Shown: positions 42,321 through 51,150 of the stretch, piece after piece | Numbering within the stretch: the stretch's first letter is position 1 | Layout: each line of letters begins with the position of its first letter | DNA from: Sorex araneus | Lineage: Eukaryota; Chordata; Mammalia; Eulipotyphla; Soricidae | Direction of reading: 5' to 3' | Assembly: GCF_027595985.1 (NCBI RefSeq) | Contig: NC_073306.1 | Coordinates: 79,069,977 to 79,133,976 of the forward strand | Length of the DNA stretch: 64,000 nt | Made by a program: the position numbers and the translations under genes | The notes under the pieces: generated by a model | What the model saw: the letters and a program-made list of their open reading frames with translations, nothing else | Databases searched by the model: none | What the model was told of the DNA's origin: nothing

Positions 42321-42585
42321 TCCCAAAGGACATCACACGTCTTTGAGAACTACTCTAGTGAGTCAGTAGGTAGGACACTCTTGGTTCCTACTTGTATCCC
42401 AACTCCTGTAATGGCCAATGGATTTCCTGTGCGAGGAGAGGGCAGTCCAGTAAAGTGAAGCTTGGCAGCTTAAGTTTCTTTATCACTACAGTGAAGGACT
42501 GTCCACAGGAGCCCCTAGTTTTTCCCAAGCTAATAACAGGGCTCTAAAAAGAAGGACTTTTGTAAACTTGGCCAAAGACTCCTAG
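42321..42585. other. Single-copy DNA
   Basis: Nothing recognised. Confidence 0.3.
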
Positions 42586-42589
42586 GACA

Positions 42590-42772
42590 CTGTTTCTAAA
42601 CTTCAATGCAATTGACATTTTTACATTTGGAACCATTTTTTTCTTCAAACTGGGGGTTGTCCTATACTTTATAAGTACAGGGTGTTTGTCATCATCTTTG
42701 ATCTCCATTCAATAGCTTCCTTCCATCTTTAGTAACCCCAAATGTATTTGGATATTAGCAAATAGTGAGAAA
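42590..42772 (-). mobile_element. MER5A-like hAT transposon fossil
   Basis: Follows the non-autonomous hAT element MER5A in reverse: CACTGTTTCTAAACTTCAATG, CAATTGACATTTTTACATTTGG, GGGGGTTGTCCTATAC, CAGGGTGTTTGTCATCATC and GTAACCCCAAATGTATTTGG, then a decayed end. The order and about 180-bp length agree; the 8-bp target duplication is not recognisable. Confidence 0.65.
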
Positions 42773-42896
42773 ATTGTTCATGGTCAGGGAACACCCATTT
42801 GATCTATTAGAAAGTAACTTCAGGGACACTCTATACTACTTCTTGTCAATTGTGTTATAGTTAAGTTGAAAATATGTACTTTAATAATTTGGAATA

Positions 42897-43070
42897 GGGG
42901 CTGGAGCGATAGCACAGCGGGTAGGGCGTTTGCCTTGCATGCAGCCGACCCGGGTTCTAATCCCAGCATCCCATATGGTCCCCTGAGCACCACCAGGGGT
43001 AATTCCTGAGTGAAGAGCCAGGAGTAACCCCTGTGCATTGCCGGGTGTGACCCAAAAACAAACAAAAAAA
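42897..43070 (+). mobile_element. Body-A SINE, youngest-looking copy
   Basis: GGGGCTGGAGCGATAGCACA head with intact A box, GGTTCTAATCCCAGCATCCC, CCATATGGTCCCCTGAGC, CCAGGAGTAACCCCTGTGC, CCGGGTGTGACCCAAAAAC and an A-rich tail. Perfect 11-bp target-site duplication AATTTGGAATA at 42886-42896 and 43071-43081. Confidence 0.98.
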
Positions 43071-43164
43071 AATTTGGAATAAAGTCAAAACTATCTGCAA
43101 AGAACTAAAACTGTTTTAATATACTAGTATACAAATTAAACTAAACTTATATAGTATGTACACA

Positions 43165-43240
43165 TATGGAGATGGAGAGAGATAGAGAGATAGAGGAGAG
43201 AGAGTAAAGGAAGGAGGGAGAGGAGGAAGTGGAAGAGACT
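43165..43240 (+). repeat. Purine-rich (GA)n tract
   Basis: GGAGATGGAGAGAGATAGAG, then GAGAGAGAGTAAAGGAAGGAG and GGAGAGGAGGAAGTGGAAGAG; near-pure purine. Confidence 0.88.
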
Positions 43241-43534
43241 GTCTTATTAGATTATTATAAACAAGAGGAGCAAACAAAGCCTGTATGCACACATACCTTA
43301 AGTGAATGGTAAGAAACATGAAGAACCTTTTTTTTTGGAAATATCTGCTTCATTAGTATCTGCTCACTACTGCCACATGTTTATACATTTCACACATTTC
43401 CCTGAGAATATGGGGTTTCCAAGTGTTTCCAAATACTCTAATTTTTCAGAAAAAAATGTTTAAGACCCATGACTGTAAGATATGCATATGAGCTACTTCT
43501 ACTTTTAAATGTTGACTTCCACTTTATTTTAAAT

Positions 43535-43687
43535 TTTGTTGTTGTTTTGTCGCCAGACCTGGCAGTTCTCAGGGCTAATTTCTAGCTCTATAATCTGAGG
43601 GCCATGTGTGGTGCCAGGGAATCAAACCCAGGTCAGCTGCATGCAAGGCAAGCAAGCATCTTATCTACTGTACTATCTTTATGGTCA
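43535..43687 (-). mobile_element. Diverged body-A SINE
   Basis: TTGTTGTTTTGTCGCCAGACC, GCAGTTCTCAGGGCTAATTTC, GGGCCATGTGTGGTGCC, AATCAAACCCAGGTCAGC, ending TACTATCTTTATGGTC. Order agrees with the reversed SINE. Confidence 0.7.
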
Positions 43688-43689
43688 GC

Positions 43690-44415
43690 TTTTACTTTAT
43701 TCAGATAGAGGGAGTCAACACAGGTGTAGGATGTAGATCTGGATAAGGTAACCTCTGACTTATGCCTGGCCCTGAGAATATTCAGTAACTGTTAGCTCTC
43801 CGCCCCTTCCCTATTGCAAAATTACCCATCCAATTCGGTAGCCAGTAGCTTTTCTACTTTATCTCAGTGTCCCTTAAGGTACGGAGGCACATTTAACTTA
43901 TACAATGTTCCAGGATTCTACCTGCATTCCTAAGGCCTCTCTTTGTGTAGAGAAATAGTTTCTTTAGAGAAGCTGAGCCAGTGTTTAATTGATCTTTAGA
44001 TCACTCAATACACATACCCTTTAGGTACCGCCTAAGGAAAGATTAATTTTCAGCCCCAGGAAAGATTTAAAATGGGAAATTCTGGGCCATGCTAATGTAA
44101 CTAAGGCTTTACCTTAGAAGTAGCAAATCTAGAGAATTAAAAATGAACCCCATTTTGCCAAAAGAAGCACAATGGTGCTGTTTCTCAATAGTGGATTTTT
44201 TTTTTAAACAAAAGGGAGAAATCCAAGTGTATTATGTAAGATTGAACAAGTTGTGAGAGTAGAAAGTTGGGGGGTAGTAGTAAAGACACAAAAAAGAGTT
44301 ATCATTTCAAATTGCAAAAGAAATATATACAATAACTCAGGCTTGACTAAGTTAAGGGGAAAACGTTAAGGGGAAGAAAACAAATATTTAGTGAGTATGT
44401 GCCTGAAGCTGTACA
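43690..44415. other. Single-copy DNA, no gene seen
   Basis: About 0.7 kb with no recognised repeat or exon. Confidence 0.4.
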
Positions 44416-44419
44416 ATAG

Positions 44420-44612
44420 GTACAAAGTTAGTTCCTTTACTTCCATTAATTCATGGAGCTAATGCTCCCCACCAATTGCAAGTAGATCTTATCCTTTTGT
44501 TTGTGAAGGGTATCAGAAAGGTTAAATAACTTGTTTGTTATTTAGCTGGCAGAGCCCGTGGGATTAAGGCACAAACTTGGACCTACAATAGACTTCAGGA
44601 GATATTCCTAAC
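44420..44612 (-). mobile_element. MIR fragment
   Basis: CATTAATTCATGGAGCTAATG, TAGATCTTATCCTTTTGTTTGTG, AGAAAGGTTAAATAACTTG, TTATTTAGCTGGCAGAGCC follow reversed-MIR order ('gaggttaagtaacttgcccaagg..cagctagtaagtggcagagcc'). Confidence 0.66.
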
Positions 44613-44738
44613 CCGAAAACAGTCACTTCACCCTCACCCTTGTAGCACTTTGTTTTCTCCCAAAACTTTGAGCAAGATATATTTGTGAGCATCATCACTG
44701 TCCGAGGAAAGGGTCTATAGTCTTACAGTGTCATTCAG

Positions 44739-44739
<1 letters not shown>

Positions 44740-44772
<33 letters not shown>
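44740..44772 (+). repeat. (TG)n microsatellite
   Basis: About 16 uninterrupted GT units; length makes it a probable polymorphic locus. Confidence 0.97.
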
Positions 44773-44774
<2 letters not shown>

Positions 44775-44908
44775 GTCGTGAGATCACATTCAGTAATGCT
44801 TATAGTCACCAGAGCCTCTCCTGGGAGTGCTGAGAGATGGGGCAGTGGCATGTGGTGTCCCAGGACCCACATGCAAGCCATGTGCTTGGTCTCTTGAGCC
44901 ACAGTCTT
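44775..44908 (-). mobile_element. Old SINE relic
   Basis: GAGATCACATTCAGTAATGC, GAGCCTCTCCTGGGAGTGCTG, GGACCCACATGCAAGCC and CTCTTGAGCCACAG loosely follow the reversed SINE body. The (TG)n array may have grown from its tail side. Confidence 0.4.
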
Positions 44909-44909
44909 A

Positions 44910-46225
44910 TTCTAAATTAATTTTGAAAAATAATAAAAGAAGAAGCACAAGATTGAGACCCTCTGCCTTCGAGACAAGTCTAAACTGAAAGACTGTCCTA
45001 TAGTTTTCTTGGGGTACAGAAAAACATATTATGGCTGACTACAATGTTTATGGTCTACAAAGAATACCTGTTAGATGGGATAAAATGTCAGCTTTTTGAC
45101 TGCTTAAACAGAAAATATCTATAAATATTAATGAAAAAAGTGAAACAAAATAATTGATAAAAATAGTATACTGAAATAACAATCAACACTATGTGCCAAT
45201 TCAGCTTTCCAAATGACAGTGCAATCAATGAATTTATCTTGGCAGATAATTACTTATTGTATCCTTAGTCTATAAAGTGATCAATAAAGTCAAATGTCCA
45301 GTTTAATATTTTACATTTAATGATTATACAATAACAGACAGCAGAATATATGTTGAGGGGGATTAATGAAGGATTAGACATGGTGCCAATACTTTTTTCT
45401 CCTTTTAATTAATGAAGCTCTAATACAAAACCCAAAATGTGCTTAAATTGAAGCTATATTTTCTGAGCACTCTGCTAAGCAGCTGCAAATATGTCCAGAG
45501 ATTTGGTTATTGAGTTTCTAATTATCTAGCAATTCAAATTCTTTGTGAAATGCTTTAAGAGTCTGTCCCATCCTTCTGGCTGGGGAACTGACTCGTGGAC
45601 CAAATGGCTTTGCCTTTCAGGAGAGACAGCATTCATCTCCCTTGAACCCTGGGAGGAAACCAAGCCTTGCTCAGGGCCCCTGGCCTGGCACTGCTGTTCA
45701 CCAGGTGGTGGTGTTCCCAGAGGAATTGTGAGTTGCCCGTTCTTGTGGTCAAGTTGCTCTGAGCCGTGCCTGCCCTTTATCACTTGCCATGAACTTGGCT
45801 TCACTAAAAATTCACCACAAATCAATTTTGTCAGTTTCTATTATTTCATTGTTCACCAAGGAGCAGCCCAGGCAGGTGTTGAATAATTCATAATGGAGGT
45901 AGTGTTGATCCTATTTTCTGGGTAAGAAAGATCTAAAGCCCCAGAAGGCCTTAGTCTGTGAGTCAGTCCCCAGGCATTGAAGAGTCTGCTTAGCACATGC
46001 TACTGGGCAGGGAGGCTTAAATACCTGTGCCACTAGGAAAATCACTTTTTCTCTAGCCTGTATGAGTCACTTACATATTGGTAGATGTTATGGAGGAATA
46101 TTGCCAGATTTGAACTGATGTACATGTATGGACTAGGAAAGATTGGCATGATATGGAAGGCATTTTAGTTGGTGAGATCTGAGCAGAATTAGATTCTAAG
46201 TCGGTTTGTGTCAAGACAGATGAAG
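44910..46225. other. Single-copy DNA with two possible conserved islands
   Basis: No gene. 45100-45330 is AT-rich, repeat-free and carries AAATGACAGTGC and AGATAATTAC motifs of TALE/homeodomain type. 45540-45900 is GC-richer and holds overlapping frames of 99 and 113 codons on opposite strands with no recognisable motif and no splice-site logic, so I do not call a gene. Confidence 0.38.
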
Positions 46226-46228
46226 CTA

Positions 46229-46428
46229 GGAAAAGAGAGGCCAGAAAGATGTTACAGCTGCTTAAGGCTCTTGCCTTGCACGAAGCCAACCTGGGTTTGA
46301 TACCCAGTACCCTCTATGGTCTACCAAGCCCTCCCAGAATGATTCCATATCACAGTCCAGATCACAGTGATTCCAGAGCACAGGCATGTCCCCACCCTTC
46401 CACTCCCCCCCCCCAAAAAAAAGCATAG
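46229..46428 (+). mobile_element. Diverged SINE
   Basis: AGGCCAGAAAGATGTTACAGC head, GGCTCTTGCCTTGCACGAAGCC, CTGGGTTTGATACCCAG, CTCTATGGTCTACCAAGCC, GTGATTCCAGAGCACAGGC, and a CCCCCCCCCAAAAAAAAG end. Confidence 0.66.
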
Positions 46429-46559
46429 GAAAGAACACAAAATTAAGGACATGTATTTTTATATATAATATAAATGTGTCTGTGTAAATAAAATTTTGAC
46501 TCCTAGGAAATCCAGAATAGCAAAGATATGAGCTATCACTTTTACTGCTTTTACTTTAT

Positions 46560-47235
46560 AGATCTCCTTTGTCTCAATGCTTTCTTTGTTTTTAGCTTTT
46601 AAAAATTTGTTATGATATGTTCTGCTATATATTTCCTTGGTTATATCCTGTTTGGATTTATTTCGTCTCTTAAAAATCTATATGTTTCTGTCTTTTGACA
46701 AACTTTAGTTTTCAGTCATTATTTCCTTGATCAGTTCACTTCAGCTTGCTGTCTTCATCTTCTGATTCTGCAACTACATTGACACAAGTGTTAGCTATTT
46801 TGTTATTACATAACTTTTTCAAGTCTCTATTCACATTTTTTAAAATTTTCTTTCTGTTACAGAAACTAGGTCAATTCTATTTTTCTGTCTTCTAGTTCAT
46901 TGATTCCCTCCTCTGTTCCTTTCATTTTCTTAAGCCCAATTATTGATATTTTTTTCTTATATTTAATATATGCATTCTGTTACTTTGATGACTTGCCAAG
47001 ATTATTTTTCATTTGTTTTGAAAATTATCGTAATTGTTTGAATATTTGGGTTATGTGTGCCTTGAAAATGATTGTCAGATATTCTAACATCTTCCATCAC
47101 AGCATTGGCCTCTGTTAACTCCTTTTTCCATTGTTTCACATATCCTAAATGTGACAAGCAGTTTTAATTGAAACACATGGTGATTTCTTTTATTTGTTTG
47201 TTTTACTATTAATAGATTGTGGGTCTTACTTAAAA
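46560..47235 (-). mobile_element. Ancient L1M fragment
   Basis: T-rich sequence that follows the reversed 3' part of old L1M elements: TTCAGTCATTATTTCCTTGATC, CTGCAACTACATTGACAC, TTTCTGTTACAGAAACTAGG, CTTCTAGTTCATTGATTCCC, GTCAGATATTCTAACATC and CACAGCATTGGCCTCTGTT. A 72-codon frame at 46900-47118 is a by-product of the T-rich strand. Confidence 0.62.
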
Positions 47236-47312
47236 TCTATTTTAGTTTTCTTTTTCTGGCATCACTCTGATACACTGAAAGAAGTCTAATAAACACCTAC
47301 CACACCAAGAGT

Positions 47313-47567
47313 GGACTGGAGCGATGGCACAGCGGGTAGGGCGTTTGCCTTGCATGCAGCCGACCTGGGTTCGATTCCTCTGCCCATCTCGGAGAGCCCG
47401 ACAAGCTACTGAGAGTATCTCGCCCGCTACGCCAGAACCTGGCAAGCTACCCATGGTGTATATGCCAAAAACAGTGACAAGAAATCTCACAACTCTGTTG
47501 TGAGATGTTACTGGTGCCTGCACGAGTAAATCGATGAACAATGGGACAACTATGCTACTGTGCTATG
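47313..47567 (+). mobile_element. Body-B SINE with palindromic change
   Basis: TGGACTGGAGCGATGGCACA head, GGTTCGATTCC, TCGGAGAGCCCGACAAGC, AGAACCTGGCAAGCTACC, then TCTCACAACTCTGTTGTGAGA, where ordinary copies read TCTCACAATGGAGA, giving 10-bp complementary arms. The 3' end is TATGCTACTGTGCTATG. Target-site duplication CCAAGAGT at 47305-47312 and 47568-47575. Confidence 0.95.
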
Positions 47568-47575
47568 CCAAGAGT

Positions 47576-48142
47576 ATTAAAAACATAAAATATTCCTGGA
47601 ATTATGGACGCTCACTAACACGAGATTGAGGTAAGCATCCATGATACTCACTTAGCCTCAGTTAGTACCTGAAACACAAGTTAGTTTCCTTGTCACTGCT
47701 CTAAGGTGCAAGAGTTTTAATTTCTCAGTAGACCTCTATCATTAGGTTCTTGTAGTTCTCCTTTTCTAGTCTCAGCACAAACATTTCACTCCTTTATGTA
47801 TGTTTTTGTTTCACATATGTGAACATCACTGATAAGACTGTAACTTACTTTCATGCCTAGTTTAAGCCTTGATTAGTTTTGGAAACTACACATCAGTTTT
47901 GACTCGAAAAATCCTATCCTCTGCATATTGAAATTTTTCACTATATCATTTGTATTTTTGGATTTTTCTAGCTCAGTCCAATAAGGTTAGGCTGTACCAA
48001 GAAGATCTTGAATAAGCTATTTTATTCACCTATGTATGTAACGAAGAATGTGGCCCAAAACTGTGTTACATTGTCAGAAATAGTATCTGTATCAAATTCC
48101 ATCTTCTTAGTGTTTCTTCTCCTCAGCCCTTATTTTAAAAAT
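47576..48142. other. Single-copy DNA
   Basis: No recognised element or gene. Confidence 0.35.
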
Positions 48143-48146
48143 AATT

Positions 48147-48318
48147 TTAGGGCTAGAGATATAGCACAGGGATCAAGGTGCTTGCTTTGAATGTGGTTAC
48201 CTAGGTTTGATCCCTGGTATCCCAATTATCCCCTAAACACAGTCAGGAGTGGTTCCTGAGTATAGAACCAAGAATAAGCCCAGACCACTGACTGATAGGT
48301 GTGACCCAAAAGCAAAAC
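48147..48318 (+). mobile_element. Body-A SINE, diverged
   Basis: AGGGCTAGAGATATAGCACAGG, GTGCTTGCTTTGAATGTGG, GGTTTGATCCCTGGTATCCC, CAGGAGTGGTTCCTGAG, TAGGTGTGACCCAAAAGC. In order, moderately old. Confidence 0.82.
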
Positions 48319-48395
48319 TGTCACTTGCTAAGAAGAAAATTAATTCTTAATTAACTAGTATTAAAGTTTATTAAAAGTATCATATCAACTCCATT

Positions 48396-48567
48396 TTTTT
48401 TTTGGCTTTTTGGGTCACACCTGGCGATGCTCAGAGCTGACTCCTGGCTCTGCATTCAGAAATTTCCTTGTGGTACTTGGGGGACCATATGGGATGCTGG
48501 GAATTGAACCCAGGTCGACTGCGTGCAAGGCAAATGCCCTACTGTACTACTGTACTATTGCTCCAGC
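48396..48567 (-). mobile_element. Body-A SINE
   Basis: TTTTTTTTGGCTTTTTGGGTC, CTGGCGATGCTCAGAGC, GGGGGACCATATGGGATGC, GAATTGAACCCAGGTCG, ending ACTATTGCTCCAGC, with a small CTACTGTA duplication near the head. Perfect 11-bp target-site duplication TCAACTCCATT at 48385-48395 and 48568-48578. Confidence 0.96.
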
Positions 48568-48804
48568 TCAACTCCATTCTTAAGGCCTCATAATATCATG
48601 AGATGTTGCTCAGGAAAGCTAGGAGTCAGCATAAAATGCTTAAGGATGCAATTCCATGTCTCTGGTGTAAATGAAATTTCCTCTACAGTATTTTCATTTG
48701 ATAGAAATACAAAATGTAGCAGTGCAGCACATAGGACAGTCTCTACCCAGTTTTCTTGCTGACACTTAAGGAACATCTGAGGAGTACATACTACAACATA
48801 CATA

Positions 48805-48885
48805 GTACAGCAGGTAAGATGCTTGAATGCAGCTGACCCAGGTTTGATCCCTGGCACCATACATGGTCTCCTGGGCCTGCCAGGA
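48805..48885 (+). mobile_element. SINE head fragment
   Basis: TAGTACAGCAGGTAAGATGC, GAATGCAGCTGACCCAGG, GTTTGATCCCTGGCACC, CATGGTCTCCTGGGCC and then directly a purine microsatellite. The 3' body is replaced by the repeat. Confidence 0.7.
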
Positions 48886-48995
48886 GAAAGAAAAAGAAGG
48901 AGGAGGAGGAGGAAGGTAAAAAGGAGATAGAAGGTGAAGAAGAGGAAAAGGAAGAAGATAATGAAGAGGAAGAGAAAGAAGGAGGAGAAGAAACT
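48884..48995 (+). repeat. Purine microsatellite (GGA/GAA)n
   Basis: Over 100 bp of almost pure purine (GAAGGAGGAGGAGGAGG and GAAGAAGAGGAAAAGG units). It joins SINE sequence on both sides and gives an 81-codon Lys/Glu-rich frame that is an artefact. Confidence 0.93.
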
Positions 48996-48999
48996 ACTT

Positions 49000-49091
49000 T
49001 GTTTTTGCTGTATTCAGGGCTTAGTTCAGGCTCTGCCTTCAGGGATTACCTATGGTGTGGTCAGGGAACCATATGTAAAGCCAGGGATCGA
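49000..49091 (-). mobile_element. Body-A SINE fragment, reversed
   Basis: GCTGTATTCAGGGCTTAGTTC, GGCTCTGCCTTCAGGGATTACC, TCAGGGAACCATATG and GCCAGGGATCGAAACC are the reversed body A, cut off at the B box where a body-B 3' end begins. Confidence 0.6.
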
Positions 49092-49190
49092 AACCAGGAA
49101 TAGAGATGTTATTGGTGCCCACTTGAGTAAATCAACAAACAATGGGATGACAGTGATCCAGTGTGATACAGTGATGTGATTGGGTTGGGA
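49092..49190 (+). mobile_element. Body-B SINE 3' end
   Basis: AGAGATGTTATTGGTGCCC, ACTTGAGTAAATCAACAAAC, AATGGGATGACAGTGATCC and AGTGTGATACAGTGATGTG: only the last 100 bp of body B, with its short-repeat end, fused directly to the reversed body-A fragment. Confidence 0.82.
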
Positions 49191-49867
49191 GAGCATGGGT
49201 TTAGTTCCCGAGAAAACATAATTTGAAATGAAGGCTCAATGAAGTTATTTGATGGGGAGAGTTCTTAGGAATAATACTTGTGAATAATGGAGAAAGCAGA
49301 AATTTCAGGAGAGAAGTTGAGCTATAGATGAGGATTTGGAGTATTAAACTAAGAAACTTTTAACTAAGAAGCTTCTGCACCTCAAAATAAACAGTGACCA
49401 AGAAACAAAGATAGTGTATGGAATGGGAAAACTTATCCACCTAATACCCTTCTGATAAGGGGTCAATATCAAAGATATACAGGCACTGGTAGAACTTTAC
49501 AAGAAAGAAAGTCCAACTGCATCAATAAGTGGGGAGAGGAAATGAACAGAAACTCTCTAAAAGAAGAGATTCAGATGGCCAAAAGGCACGTGAAAAAATA
49601 TTCTTCATTAATCATCAGGGAGATGCAAGTCAAAACAATAATGAGATATCATACCACAGAGACTGGCACACATTCAAAAGAACAAAAGCAACCAGTATTG
49701 GCGTGGATGTGGGGAGAAAGGGATGCTCTTTCACTGTTGGTGGGAATGCCAACTTGTCCAGCCTTTTTGGAAAACAATATGGACATTCATTCCTTTAAAA
49801 AATAGAAATTAAGCTCCCATATGACACTGCAATACCAACTCTTGGAATATATCCCAAGAATACAAAT

Positions 49868-49975
49868 AAAGCATAGTAGGTGACCATTATATGACTGAAA
49901 TGCAAGTATGGAAGTTTGTAAATCTGTAACTACCTCACAGTGATTCACTAATTTAAAAAAAACACACACACAGTA
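49868..49975 (+). mobile_element. Very short L1 tail nested in L1
   Basis: Between CAAATAAAGCATAGTAGG and AGTAGAAGTGACATCAC lies TATGACTGAAATGCAAGTATG, GTTTGTAAATCTGTAAC, CTCACAGTGATTCAC and an A-rich end, i.e. only the terminal 90 bp of an L1. The flanks AGTAGGTGAC and AGTAGAAGTGAC look like a decayed target-site duplication. Confidence 0.75.
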
Positions 49976-50479
49976 GAAGTGACATCACACCTGTAGGTTC
50001 ATTGCAGCACTGTTCACAATAGCCAGAATCTGGACACAACCAAAGTGCCCGAGAACTGACAACAGGTTAAAAAATCTTTGGTACATCTATACAGTGGGAT
50101 ACTGTGCAGCTGTTAGAAAAGATGAAGTAATGAAATTTGCTTGTAAGTGTGTGGTCACGGAGAGTATCATGCTAAATGAAATGAGTCAGAGAGAGAGGGA
50201 CAGACATAGAATGACTGCACTCGTTTGTGGTGTATAAAAAATGTATAATAGAAGACTAATATCCAAGGCCAGGGAAAACAGGAGGACTCATCAATGATTG
50301 GAATCTACCACCAAGTGTATGTGGGACAGAAGATAGTTAGATTGAGAAGGGACCGGTATGACGGAAATGATCACGCTAGATAAGAACTGAGTGTTAAAAG
50401 TAGGTAAAAGGATATATATGATAACCTTTCAGTATCTGTATTGCAAACCACAATACCACAATGCCCCAAATGAGAGAGG

Positions 50480-50548
50480 AGATTGGAGGGAGGGAGGAAA
50501 AGAGGGAGGAAAGGAAGGAGAGAAAGAGAGAGAGAGAGAGAGAGTCTC
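50480..50548 (+). repeat. Purine tract in L1 3' UTR
   Basis: GGAGATTGGAGGGAGGGAGG, AAAGAGGGAGGAAAGGAAGG, then (GA)n. It occupies the G-rich part of the L1 3' UTR. Confidence 0.9.
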
Positions 50549-50905
50549 TGCCATAGAGACAGGTGGGGGTGGTGATGGGAGGGAACACTGGTTTTGGAAA
50601 ATGTACACTAGTGGAAGGATGGGTGTTGGAATACTGTATGACTGAAACTTAATCATGAACATCTTTTTAAGGGTCTATCTCAACAGTGATTAAATAAAAA
50701 TATAATAAAAAATAAAATAATCTTTTTTAAATGAGGATTTGGTTAATAGTACAAACCTCTTTTGGGGAGTCTTCAGATTAAGTGTAAATTGAAACAATGA
50801 GTATGTGCATATTGATAAATTATTCAGTTATAGGGTGAAGATGAATGTTTCTTGCAATCTTTTATTCCAGAATAAAGATTCAGCTGAGAAATGACAGCAG
50901 GAAGT

Positions 50906-51139
50906 CTGTCACTGTCATCCCATTGCTCATGGATTTTCTCGAGTAGGCACCAATAACGTCTCCATTGCGAGACTTGTTACTGTTTTGGGCATAGCGAATA
51001 CACCGCGGGTAGCTTGCCAGGCTCTGCTGTGCGGGCGAGATACTCTCGGTAGCTTGCCAGGCTCTCTGAGAGGGGCGGAGGAATCGAACCCAGGTCTGCC
51101 GCATGCAATGCAAATGCCCTACCCGCTGCACTATCGATC
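50906..51139 (-). mobile_element. Body-B SINE
   Basis: Reversed copy: CTGTCACTGTCATCCCATTG end, CTCGAGTAGGCACCAATAACG, two GTAGCTTGCCAGGCTCT motifs, GGAATCGAACCCAGG, ending CTATCGATC. Target-site duplication CAGCAGGAAGT (50895-50905) and CAGCAGGCAGT (51140-51150), one mismatch. Confidence 0.95.
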
Positions 51140-51150
51140 CAGCAGGCAGT

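Larger units (their letters stand above)
49340..50725 (+). mobile_element. L1, 5'-truncated, with nested L1 tail
   Basis: Sense L1: ORF2 C-terminal region (AGAAGCTTCTGCACCTC; 49542-49805 encodes EEIQMAKRHVKKYSSLIIRE and LVGMPTCPAFLENN), then TTGCAGCACTGTTCACAATAG, GGGATACTGTGCAGCTG, ATGAAATGAGTCAGAGAGAG and the 3' UTR ending CTCAACAGTGATTAAATAAA. Frames are broken in several places, so no protein is possible. An L1 tail of about 90 bp sits inside it at 49868-49975. A purine tract (50480-50548) lies in the 3' UTR. Confidence 0.93.

Noticed and set aside
42820-43065. Recurring peptide with GYSWL.TQELLLAVLRGPYGMLG in many frames (also 19609, 31965, 12464, 15489)
   Set aside because: This is the antisense translation of the body-A SINE, repeated because the SINE is repeated. 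It is not a protein family.
44740-44772. Possible CRISPR or satellite array
   Set aside because: A plain GT dinucleotide microsatellite. No spaced repeats of CRISPR type exist anywhere in the window.
45526-45886. Overlapping frames of 99 and 113 codons in a GC-richer stretch
   Set aside because: Opposite strands, no domain, no signal peptide and no convincing splice sites; composition alone explains the length.
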